Shown here: piece after piece, positions 1 through 9,880 of the stretch
Numbering within the stretch: the stretch's first letter is position 1
How the letters are laid out: the number at the start of each line of letters is the position of its first letter
Assembly: GCA_049999725.1 (NCBI GenBank)
Contig: JBNGIS010031272.1
Span: 1 to 36,830, forward strand
DNA: 36,830 nt
Direction of reading: 5' to 3'
Origin: Haplomitrium mnioides
Taxonomy: Eukaryota > Marchantiophyta > Haplomitriopsida > Calobryales
Position numbers and translations under genes: made by a program
Notes under the pieces: generated by a model
What the model was told of the DNA's origin: nothing
Databases searched by the model: none
Seen by the model: the letters and a program-made list of their open reading frames with translations, nothing else

Positions 1-414
1 TTGCTTCCTTCATCATTCATTGACTACTTTGCTAAAAAAACAAGTTTTTGTTTTGCTTTCTTACTCCCTTTATCATTTATGGACTCTTTTGCTAACAAAC
101 AAGTTTTTCATATGTTTACTTACTTCCTTCATCATTCATGTACTACTTTGCCAACAAACAAATCTTTCTCTCATTTACTTGCTTCCCTCATCATTCATTG
201 ACTGCTTTGCTAAAAGTTAAGTTATTATTATTTTTGCTTACTTCTTTAATCATTTCTGGATTACTTAGCTAGCAACCAAGTTTTTCTCTTGTCTACTTAC
301 TTCCTTCATCATTCGTACACTTCTCTGCTAACAAACAAGTCTTTCTCTTGTTTTCTTGCATCCTTCATCATTCATGGACTACTTTTTTAACAAACAAATC
401 TTTTTCTTGTTTAC
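1..414. repeat. 59-bp minisatellite, seven copies
   Basis: Copies begin at 1, 61, 120, 179, 238, 297 and 356, giving a 59-bp period (60 once). Each starts with a form of TTRCTTCCTTCATCATTC and then has GCTAACAAACAAG-like text. It is pyrimidine-rich on the plus strand and the copies are moderately diverged. It begins at the window edge, so the array may extend left. Open stretches inside it follow from the repeat and do not look coding. Confidence 0.9.
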
Positions 415-445
415 TATACCACATCTAGCAAGATAGTTAGTCTAA

Positions 446-674
446 TGTGGGACTAGTTCTAAACCTATGATTAGTGTATATGATTAAAATTAGGGTTAGT
501 GTTAATCCTACATGATTAGCACATTACTTTAATTAACTATTACACTATACATTGTAGCAATAAGATCATTCATTCATTGAGGAGAGAGAAGAGAAGGAGA
601 GGAAGAGTTTCATGTTTCATCATATACTTGTTGCTTCATGTTTCCACTAGTTGCATGATCCTCTACATTCAACA
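446..674 (+). mobile_element. Candidate 5' LTR of the Copia relic
   Basis: The stretch starts TGTGGGAC and ends TTCAACA. It is followed directly by CATTATCAGCACGAG (675-689), which resembles the LTR/primer-site junction seen in many plant Copia elements (recalled family knowledge). A purine-rich GAGAGAGAAGAGAAGG run lies at 580-600. The left boundary is a guess from the TG start. No second LTR is present for comparison because the element is truncated. Confidence 0.45.
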
Positions 675-689
675 CATTATCAGCACGAG
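675..689 (+). other. Copia-type primer-binding junction motif
   Basis: CATTATCAGCACGAG sits directly after the CAACA end of the candidate LTR. Plant Copia elements of the gag type found downstream commonly have a TTATCAGCACGAG motif here. A second, weaker candidate resembling the initiator-methionine tRNA primer site (TGCTATCAGAGTG) occurs near 2463. Confidence 0.4.
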
Positions 690-3420
690 ATTAGCTCAAC
701 ATAATTATTTTTTTTCTTTTCTTCATGGACTCACCTTCAATGTTCTTCCCATGAGCTGCATATAGATTTTTCTCTAAAGATCTATCTAGAAATCTTTTTT
801 TCTTCCCTCTATCTTTAAATCTATTCAAATCTTAAGTTTTCTTTATCTATCTATTTTATATAATATAATAATGTATTTTATTGTTCATTTCAGCAAACAC
901 ATAGTAAACAAGGTGAAAAATTTACAGATTTGAAAATTTTCAGCAAAGGATTGCTATTATTTCACAAATTTCTATGTTCAAATTGAGGCACTTGTGGATT
1001 CGCCATGGGATTGCGAGCATATCTATGAAAAAAGTTTCAAGAAATTTATCAAGAATCCGATGAGAAGATCATATTTATCCAGCTGCACGCGACCTCGGGT
1101 TTTGCATCAATTGAATCAATTTCATAACCAGGAGTTCTCTATTCATTTTCAATAGGAAGGACATTGCTTACATTGGATTGATCGACATTGATGAGCAGAT
1201 TTGAACATTTGAAGATTTCTGTTGTTGAAAATTTGAGTTTGCATTGAATCCAATTGTGATGCAGATTGAACATCGTTTCATGTGAGAAGATTGCTCAAAT
1301 CGACAGGGAATTGCTCAAATCACGTTGAATATCAAAGCGCATCAATTATTGATGAAGAATTGATCAAGTTTGATGAAGAACTCATCAAATCTTACAGATT
1401 CAATTGAGTTGTAAAGAAATGTTGAACAAATGAGCTTGAAGGCCGAAAAGACAAAATTTCACGATTTCGGCACCTCTTGAAGCTCTAAGCTGGAAAGTTT
1501 GAAAAGATTTCAATTAGAGTTTTTTGAAAGTTTAAAATCTAAGTTGTTGAATTGATGATATATCATCATTTCAATGAAAGTTTGATAGTGGGATACGTAC
1601 GAGTATTCTGAAAGTTTGAAAACTTGGCACTTCATATCTGTGTAGAAACAACATAATATCATTATTTTGGCAAACTCTTTTCAAGTGCTTTGAAATTTTT
1701 GCTCTATGAAGTTGGAAAGTTTGAAAGGTCTTTTATCTGAGCATATCGGCAATATATCCCCATTTGAGAGATAATGTTCATACTTTATTGAAAGTTCAAA
1801 AGTGTTACTTCAGTATTTCCTAAAAGTTTGAAAGGAGGAGGAACTATCAGAGTTGAAATAATGATAAATTACCATTTCAAAAATTTGTATATATATATAT
1901 ATTCTAAGCTTGGAGACGAAGCCGCCCCTAATTTTTTCAACCAATCCTTGAATGCCATGTGTCACTACTCTATACCATGGGATTGGTTCAACCCCACTCG
2001 CAGATGCAAGTGGTGAGGTGACCATTGTCGAAGCAGCCTTTGAGTCGCAAAATATATGCATTAAACAACTTTTGTCACTTCATTTATGGGACAAAGTGAA
2101 GGTCCCAGGTGAAGCGACTGGTGGTGTGGATACCGGACCAGATTAGCAAGGCTACAGATTCATCCTCGAACCTGCTAAGTCAACCGGACCTACACGATGC
2201 TTGTCGAACGTGCACTAAGTCTCTACCAAAGCACACAATTGCTCTTGAACCTGATTTTCCATCACCGCGAGTGCAATGATTCTTCAATCGATCAGTTTGT
2301 GCAATTTTTGAACTCATTTCAAAATTTTAAGACACAAATTTCATTTCTTGCTTTAGGCGATTCTTTCAAGACTGATTTCATTACATATGATTGAAAAATA
2401 AAAGTGAATAGAGAGCTATACACTCTACCTTTTGCACATTACTACCTATTACAATATTGTTATGCTATCAGAGTGATGTTTTTCAGTATACAGTGATCAA
2501 TACTTATTCAGTGAAGCTAGACTGTTAGAGAGTCGCCAAGATGCACATAATCTTTGATGTGTGTATACATTTCTAGTCTATCTAGTGGTGTTCAGACCAA
2601 CCATTATGATTCCAAGTCATATGATTTGATCACATTGGAAATTGACATATATTTCCAACAGATCTTCTATATTGTCCTACCTATTGGAGTCAAAATTGGA
2701 CATAACTTCACATCAGATCACATAATTTTCATATTCTGATACATCTATACTCTATTTTTCATTGAACAAAAACTGCACATTAGAAAATATGACAGAATCT
2801 GATACAAACACTTTTTCTAAGATCTCTGAATTCACAACTATATTGTAAGCACACCTAAATCTATAAGTGAAAAGATTAGCTATTGCTACACCTATAGTGT
2901 TGATTCTTATTTCTATAGAGTATAGTTTTCTGTTATACTTGTAAGAGGAAACTGACCAGTTGTCTCAGCAATCTATTGAGATTTTGAGAAGGCCTCTAGG
3001 CCACAACTAATCTATAGTGTTCCTTCACCATTAAAGGGTATCTTCAGACATTATATTTAAAAGTTCTGAACAACATATATCTTCCAGAAGTGATTCAAGA
3101 ATTTAGAGGACCAGATTGCACATTCAAGGAAACTACAACATTTTTTGGAGACTATATCTAGAAGCTGAGACTACATCAACCTCTGAAATATTGTGGAGAT
3201 ATACAAGAGGCCTGTTGTTGATATTTATACCTACGTGGTTTTTGCAAGATCAAAAGATCAACCCCTTGCTTACAACAAGAAGAATAGGGAACATACTTAC
3301 ATATAACTTATGTTATACAAACCTATTTTATTTGTTGTTCATAGAGTTTAACATTTTGGTTTTTATGCATTTTGATAAATTTGTCATTTATCTTTAAACC
3401 CTCCAAACTCTTTCTGCATT
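690..3420 (+). other. AT-rich leader-like region of the Copia relic
   Basis: About 2.7 kb lie between the junction motif and gag, longer than expected for this type of element, so a nested insertion is possible. From 1480 to 1830 the motif GAAAGTTTGAAA recurs many times. Around 1905-2160 the base composition rises in GC and a short open stretch appears, but I do not recognise its product. No confident gene is seen. Confidence 0.4.
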
Positions 3421-4065
3421 CTAAAAGTGGAAAATTTTAATTTTAAACAGTTGACCATTGAAGGAGACAACTATCTCTCCTGGTTAGTGGATGCAGCAGT
3501 CCATCTGGTTTCCAAGGGATTGGAGACCACAATCCTTACAGATGAGGGCATAACTTTACAATAGAAAGCCCAAGCCTTGGTCTTCTTGAGGCATCATCTT
3601 TCTAACTCTCTAAAAATTCAGTATCTGAATGAGAATAATCCCAAAATTCTCTGGGATAATTTGAAAGAAATATTTGACCATACAAAAACAATTCATCTGC
3701 CTAAAACAAGGCATGATTGGGTCAACTTAAGAGTTCAAGATTTTTCCTTTATATCTAAATATACCAGTGAGCTGTTTAGAACAACATCTCAGTTGACATT
3801 GTGTGGACATCCTGTTTCCCAAGAGGAACAGATTGAGAAAACACTATCCACATTCCATACATCCAATGTGATTTTGTCCACTCAGTATAGAAACATGAAC
3901 TTTTCTACATATTCTGAGCTTATAGCTTATTTACTGTTAGCAGAAAAACATCAAGATTTGTTGATGAAGAATTCAAAAGTAAGACCCTTGATACACTACT
4001 TCAAACTCCAGAACCTGAAGCACATTATTCCAAGCCAACAAATAACAGAGGTATGTCTAGAATAA
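3421..4065 (+). pseudogene. Copia gag (UBN2-type) remnant
   Basis: This encodes the N-terminal part of a Ty1/Copia gag polyprotein. In the frame from 3421 the product has a GDNYLSW motif, then LRHHL, an LWDNLKE block and later LLMKN, all typical of plant Copia gag of the UBN2 group. An in-frame TAG at 3562-3564 breaks the reading and a stop at 4063-4065 ends the frame. The zinc knuckle that should follow is in another frame (from 4202), so at least one frameshift lies between. It is non-functional. Family assignment is firm; exact ends are approximate. Confidence 0.85.
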
Positions 4066-4201
4066 GGGCCAAATTTGGTTTCTTCAGACAAAATTCTCAA
4101 AGGGGTAAAGCTCATATGAATGGCAAGAATCAGCAATTCAGGGGAGAGGAAGGGGTACGAGCAACTCTACACATTTTTATCAAAGAGGAAGAAGAGGAGG
4201 C

Positions 4202-4830
4202 ATGAATTCATATAATAACAAAAATCAGCCATCTTACAATAACATAAGAGGACCAATTATTTGCAACAGATGTGGGACCAGGGGGCATACCAATAAAGTG
4301 TGCAGAATCCCAGCTTACCTTGTTGTACTTTATGCCAAGGACAAAAACCAGAAAGCTGCAACAAAGAATCATGGTGTCTTTATGAAACAAATGGTTACCC
4401 TTAGCGACTATATCGATAAGGAAGAGGATCTGAATACACCAGAGACGAATATGATTCAATGTACAAACTCTACACTACCTCTTGATGACATTCATACTCG
4501 TATAATAGATAGTGGCAATATTCATACTATTTTAAAATGTAGGTCCTATTTTACCAAGTTGACGCCCTCACACCGAAAAGTACCCACTATAATAGGCAAT
4601 AATCAGATTGAAGAAGGCAAAAAACCAGCCACTATTAGATTGCCATAAGGGATTGTTATACATATCAGATTAGCGATATATGCTCTAAGTGCAACAAGAA
4701 GCCTGATTAGTTTTCATGATATACGAGACAATGGTTATCACATATGTACAAGCACTTGTAAAAATCAAGAAGTGTTGCATTTATTGAAGCACACTCCTGA
4801 AGGATCTGAAATTAAAAAAATGCACTTTTT
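4202..4830 (+). pseudogene. Copia zinc knuckle, protease and linker remnant
   Basis: An open stretch from 4202 to 4648 contains a CCHC knuckle, CNRCGTRGHTNKVC, with the C-x2-C-x4-H-x4-C spacing of retroelement nucleocapsid. About 75 residues later comes IIDSGNIHTIL, which matches the active-site region of Copia aspartic protease (DSG in place of the usual DSG/A-T). After the stop at 4646-4648 the same frame continues with LISFHDIRDNGYHI, a block that normally lies between protease and integrase. This is the central part of the polyprotein that began at 3421, in a shifted frame. Confidence 0.85.
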
Positions 4831-5213
4831 GTGTACCCTCTTGGTTTTTATATCACGCAAATACAAAACTTTCATACTCATGCACAAGCAATTGATCATA
4901 CTACTTTATGGCATAATCATTTAGGACATACAAGCACTATAATGTTTCGCAACATTCAAAAAGTGACCCAATCTATTTCTCAAAGCATAAAGCCATCTTT
5001 GATTGAAAGACCATGCATAAATGTTCTCAAGGAAAACTGACCTTACGCCTAGCGATTTCCAAGACAATTTTGAAAATTCCAAATTTCCTTGAGAGAATAC
5101 ATGCATATGTTTGTGGTCCTATCGACCCACCCAGTTGACCCTTTTGGTACTTCCTAGTGATAATTTGCGCTTCTACAAAATGGTCACAAGTGTAATTACT
5201 CTCAACCCACAAT
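4831..5213 (+). pseudogene. Copia integrase N-terminal fragment, truncated
   Basis: The product from 4831 contains LWHNHLGHTSTIMFRNI, the GAG_pre-integrase segment, and stops at 5038-5040. Beyond a frameshift, the start of the integrase core is visible around 5090-5213 (LERIHAYVCGPIDPP, then STKWS). In active Copia integrases the block reads H-G-D-I-C-G-P, with the first catalytic aspartate. Here that position is tyrosine (codon 5106-5108). Recognisable sequence stops near 5213. The rest of integrase, reverse transcriptase, RNase H and the 3' LTR are absent. Confidence 0.8.
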
Positions 5214-5394
5214 TTAGAGGAGCTAGCGGCGGAACTGGAATGCCCACGCTGGTCTAGCAAGAGGGATGAGGGAAGGCTACCTAATAGTTGAGAACTCAAG
5301 ATGGGAGTCTTGAGCTCTTGTGTTAATATCTAGCGAGGGAGCAAACAAATACTCACATCAACTCGGTTGGGGGTTTGGTTTCTTTGTGAGGGTT
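5214..5394. other. Junction from the Copia relic into spacer-like DNA
   Basis: Copia similarity ends and base composition becomes more GC-rich. I see no gene and no clear repeat until the 80-bp array at 5395. Confidence 0.4.
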
Positions 5395-5715
5395 GGATCC
5401 GTTGATCAAGAGAGCGTGATCGAGCTAAGAGAAGCCTCAGTGCCCTTGATAGCGGGATCTCAATAGCCGACATTAGATCCGTTGATCTGGAGGGCGAGAC
5501 CAGGCTGAGAGAAGCCTTGTTGCACTCGATAATAGGGTCGCAAGGGCTAATAAGAGATCCGTGAATCAGGAGGGTGAGACTAGGCTGAATGAAGCCTTGG
5601 TGCTCTCGATAACGAGATCAGCAAAGGCAAGGAACAAACTGTTGATCCGAACAAGCCCATGCTGAGAGGAGCTGGGCTGCTGGATAACAGGATCTGTGAG
5701 TCTGGAGGGCCTGAC
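5395..5715. repeat. 80-bp tandem repeat, four copies
   Basis: The phrase GTTGATC or GTGAATC recurs at 5401, 5481, 5561 and 5641, a period of exactly 80. Each unit continues with a GAGGGCGAGACCAGGCTGAG-like block and a CTCGATAA block. A partial fifth copy is suggested near 5690 (GGATCTGTGAGTCTGGAGG). Such short GC-rich arrays are usual in rDNA intergenic spacers. Confidence 0.8.
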
Positions 5716-6180
5716 CCAATCTTGTGGTCGGGGTTCTGCCTTCGGGGCAATGAACTGGACAGTACTATGCATGGATTAGGAACGTTCATATAAAGGAGGA
5801 ACATTCATGGAAAGAACAATTGCCATAGAATCAGTGTGTGCCAGTAGTATTGGGGATGTCAACCGGACTAGGGGAAGAGACAAACGGCTCTCTCGGCTCA
5901 GGTGTGGAACCGAGGAGTATCACGCTCTAGTGGGGTTGCATGTTGAATGGAATCTGAGGTTCTTGTCTAATAGAGCCCAAATCTGGGAAACGCCGTTTCT
6001 TGATAGACTACAGACACCACGTAGGTGTCGCAACTGTCGGGGCCTCCGGAGGCTATTATAGAGGGTTAGGGGTGTCCTCCCACATTGCTATGAGGGAGCC
6101 AACGATCCTTCGTTGGCGAGTGACCAGACATGAGTGGAACCAAGTCGGATCACGGGAACAACCATACGATGGCTTGAGAA
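5716..6180. other. Spacer-like unique sequence with one dispersed module copy
   Basis: No gene is seen. Near 6029-6060 there is a short copy of GGGGCCTCCGGAGGCTATTA, the core of a module that also occurs at 13200, 13575 and, inverted, in ITS1 at about 24230. Confidence 0.4.
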
Positions 6181-6530
6181 ACGCATTGGATCATTCGACC
6201 AAGTTGAATCGATCGACTAGATCTGCTCGCGAGTCGGATCATGAGAGCAGATCAAATCAGATCACGTGAGCAGGCGGATTGATCAACCAAATCCATCGCA
6301 AGTCGGATCAAGAGAGCATGCCATATCGAACTGCGCGAGCAGGTGGATTGATCGACCAAATTTGTTGCGAGTCAAATCACGAGAGCACGTCGGATCAGAT
6401 CACGCGAGTGGGTAGATCGACCAACCAGATCCGTCGCGAGTCGGATCACAAGAGCAGGCCGGATCAGATCACGCTAGCAGGCGGATCAATCAAACAGATC
6501 TGTCGCGAGTCGGACTAAGCAACCAAGCGA
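6181..6530. repeat. 69-bp tandem repeat array
   Basis: GCGAGTCGGATCA or a close variant starts at 6229, 6298, 6367, 6436 and 6505, an exact 69-bp period. Each unit holds two related halves: GCGAGTCGGATCACGAGAGC, and AGATCACGCGAGCAGGCGG followed by ATCGATCAACCAGATC. The motif continues in degenerate form to the solo LTR at 6787 and beyond it. Confidence 0.85.
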
Positions 6531-6786
6531 ATCGATCCGCTCGCAAGCAGGCGCCATCGCGGGCCATATTTGCTTGCGAGTTGGATCACGCAAGCAGATT
6601 GGGACGGATCACAGGAGCAGGTGCCAACACGGGCAAGATCCACTCACAAGCTACTTCGGGGCGGATCACGCGAGTAAGTACGAGCTGGAATCCGCTCGCG
6701 AGTCGGATCATAGGAGCAGACCGCGGTAGATCACGCGAGCAGGTGCTATTGTGGGCCTGATCCGCTCGCGAGTCCGATCATGCAAG
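6531..6786. repeat. Degenerate CGCGAG/GATC-rich spacer repeats
   Basis: These carry a recurring core such as CGCCATCGCGGGCC followed by CGCTCGCGAGTCGGATCA. The same core appears on the far side of the inserted LTR, so the array was continuous before insertion. Confidence 0.65.
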
Positions 6787-9700
6787 TGTTGTAGCACAGC
6801 AGTGGCACTCCAGCCTTGAAAAACACACCCAAAGACCGAACCACGCAAGATTTATATAGAAATCTTCTCTTAATTCACTTTTACCAACTTTCTAGATTCT
6901 TTATAGAGCTCTAAAATTGCACTCTATCAGTTCAGAGATGGATCTCTCTCCACTCTAGGTCTAACCACCCTTTCTCCACAAAACCATGCACACAAACCAC
7001 TTCTACTACTCAATACAATAGAACAAAAGCCAAGAATTACTCAAACTGCATGAGTGACATTTCTAGGATAAGAAAGCTGATGCACAGGTTGATTTTAAAC
7101 TTGAGTTGTATCAGAGAAGTCCCCAAGCAATTAGTTACCCAACTTGCTTGAAACTGTCAAACCAATACTCCAGTGCCTACCTTCATTACTTCACTTCACT
7201 TCCCTCAAACTGGATACTCAGGCCACTCCAACCCAATATATCCTAGAGCTTGATGCTGAAAACTCGGCTATGGAACGACCCTCTTGATCTCACATCCACT
7301 TGTTGTTCCTCCAACCACCCACTACTCTGTTTGCTTGTGAAATGCCCACCTATTCCATAGGCACACACAATTCTAAGCACTCCTTACTCTACTGCAGCCC
7401 ACCAACCAGTATCCACTAACTGGAGGATCACAAAAGGTTCTCTCTTTAGGATTTAACAAACTAACACACATACACATATAGAACAGAACAAAGCTTAAAG
7501 CAGAATTGATTTGCCACTGAACCTCCCACAAATCACAATCTGGAACTTCAAAACCTAGACCCACCAATACAACACACTCAGGTACCCCCCGACATGCACT
7601 TCTCGGATGTAATCTGATTGACTTCTTCAATTGCAACCTGCAAAACATTCACCAAGCAACTCTAACTTCAATTTCCTTGTTCCTTCATCAAACTGCTCCT
7701 TCTAAATCTGCAATTTCCACCAAGAGCAGGGGACCTCACAGACAAGAATCTCATAAATTTACTTGAAGCACACATGTACAATGAGACAACCAGCAAAACA
7801 AAAACTGGACAACAGGCTTGTACCTCCTGTCCTGCTCAACTGACAATAACAGTCACAATAGATCCAAACCAAACTAACTTACTTCTCTACATGCTAACTT
7901 TCCTTCACTAAGTTTCCACTAAGAACTAACAACTCACCGTGTGCTCTTAAACTAAACAACTTGCTTTCACTAACTTAAAGTAACTCTGCTCGCCATAAGA
8001 ACTAATTACTATCAATTGTTCTTATGCTGATTTTTGAACTTTCACTAACTCTTCACTTCCTCTCCCTTCCAATTTCAAACTTTTTGAATTCTACCAAGTA
8101 GTTGTTTCGACTTTTCGAACTTTCAAACTTTTGATTTGTCTTCCACACTGAATCTATGATAAATCACCGATTTTCCCTTCAAACTTCTCTCCTCGCTCAC
8201 TTTTCCACAACAATCCTTATCTTACAAAACGTCGACAAGTAACTGTTTCATCCATCACCACTTCGCTTCATCGTTGTTTCACCAATTATACTTTTGTCGA
8301 ACACCTCGGAACGGAACCTTCCTAACCAGGGATCCCTACTTCAGAACCTAACTCAGAACCAACTTACCCATGGATCTCCACTTCGGATCTCCACACCGAC
8401 ACTCATCAGAACCCCCTTAACCGGGGCATCCTACATCGGAAGACACATCGAAACCCCCTTAACTGGGGCACCCTGCATCGGAAGATGCATTGGAACCCCC
8501 TTAACCGAGGCACCCCACATTGGAAGACGCGGTTCCGACGCCTTCTTCAGACTACAGACCCTTTAGATCTTCTTCGTTCATTTCAAAATCTTACTTATTC
8601 CTTTTAAAATTTAATTCCTTCCCAATTCAAACAGTTTGCACAACAGCTCATTCGATTTCCATCTTGTAGAAGACCTTCAATTCGATTCCTTGCAGAAACA
8701 TTCTTCACATTTCCTTACTACAACGGAATCCTTCGACAATGCTAGTAGCCTCCTCGCAGAACTCTTTTCCATAGCTTCCCTTTCCATTTCATCGCGGCCT
8801 TATCACCACTGACATTCACACCAATTTTCGTTCTCCATTCCTCGGAGAACTTTACTTCCAAAACTTAACATCAATTCATTCGCAGGAATCCTATTTCATA
8901 TCAGAACATTTGTCACCTCGAGGAATTCTTTTCAGGTCGATTATTTGCAAGAGATCGTTGGTCGCAGGGTGTTCGTTCTTATTTTAAAAACACTTCCTCG
9001 CAATATTTCCTTCACACCTAATTACTAGCAGGGCAATTCGCACATTGGTTGCTTACAAGAAATCTGCTCACATGTGATTCTTCATAATCAATTCTTCGTG
9101 ATGATTCCTTGCTACATCTCGCAGGTGGATTCCACCTCCATCTTAATTTCCCACAAATCTATAGCTCGCAACACTCTTCCGAGACCCTTGATCGCAACAA
9201 GAGGATCCATCACTCGAATCTTCTGAATCCTTCTCCGCAGGCCAATTCAATTTCTTCACTGATTAATTCTTCCCATAAACTTTCTTCACGTTAGATTCCT
9301 CATTAGCAACACAGTTACCACAGTTTGATCGTTCATCACGAATCGCCTCTTCTTTCCGGGTGATCACAGCAGAGCCTCGCCATTTATCCCATAAGTCCTC
9401 CCCAATAACTTAGAAGCACTATATAAAGATTCCATACTTACTTCCTTTCGAGAGGCAGCCCCATAGGGGTGTAAGGCCACCGCTTATCTTCCCTTCCCTT
9501 GGACGGACCTAGTTCAGGGCACCGGCTTCCATCGATACTCTTCACCTGGCTCCTGGGCAAGCTGTCCATCAACACATATAATAGAAATAGATATATAGGG
9601 GCTGGCTGGCCCTCAACACTTAGATTAGTTTTACAAAAATAATTTTTTTTTCTTCACTAAGAAAGACCAACTTCCTTGTAGATCAGCCTTCTCTCCTTGG

Positions 9701-9875
9701 CCTACTACATCCAAAATGTCCCTCTATCCAAAATGTCCCTCTAGTCCCTACATTTTGACAGCTTTACACTTATTAGCCCAAAACTTGCAGCTTTACCATT
9801 TCCCTCTCACTCCACCCCGTAGAAGACACTCCTTCAAGCCGTTTCTGACCTTCTATCACGAACTATGCTCTCACA
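6787..9875 (-). mobile_element. Solo LTR of a large LTR retrotransposon, minus strand
   Basis: Read on the minus strand the element starts TGTGAGAGCATAG (9875) and ends GCTACAACA (6787), so it has TG...CA ends. It is flanked by GCAAG (6782-6786) and TCAAG (9876-9880), a 5-bp target duplication with one mismatch, and both flanks are the same GATC/CGCGAG repeat. Shared blocks with the element at 28330-30798 include TGTTGAGGGCCAGCC (9618 downward), GGTGGCCTTACACCCC with GGGGCTGCCTCTCGAAAGG (about 9480-9444), an ACTTATGGGATAAA block, and the GCTRCAACA end. I see no internal region or coding capacity. At 3.1 kb it is a long LTR. Solo LTRs normally arise by LTR-LTR recombination. Confidence 0.75.
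8385..8545 (-). repeat. ~43-bp repeats inside the solo LTR
   Basis: Three copies of a unit containing, on the plus strand, GAACCCCCTTAACCGGGGCA and then ACATCGGAAGA. A related unit in the opposite orientation appears at 16955-17395. Confidence 0.75.
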
Positions 9876-9880
9876 TCAAG

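Noticed and set aside
1952-2146. Open stretch with a protein-like sequence (HGIGSTPLADASGEV...)
   Set aside because: Only 64 residues, no family recognised, and no supporting start or neighbours. Kept as part of the Copia leader region.
2461-2475. TGCTATCAGAGTG as the true Copia primer-binding site
   Set aside because: It resembles the tRNA-Met primer site, but no CA-ended LTR lies directly before it, and the motif at 675 fits the gag type better.
6181-6530. CRISPR-like array
   Set aside because: The whole 69-bp unit repeats without unique spacers, and the context is plant rDNA.
9591-9600. ATATATAGGGG as a plant Pol I start site
   Set aside because: It lies inside the minus-strand solo LTR, about 12 kb upstream of 18S with several elements between. 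Most likely coincidence.
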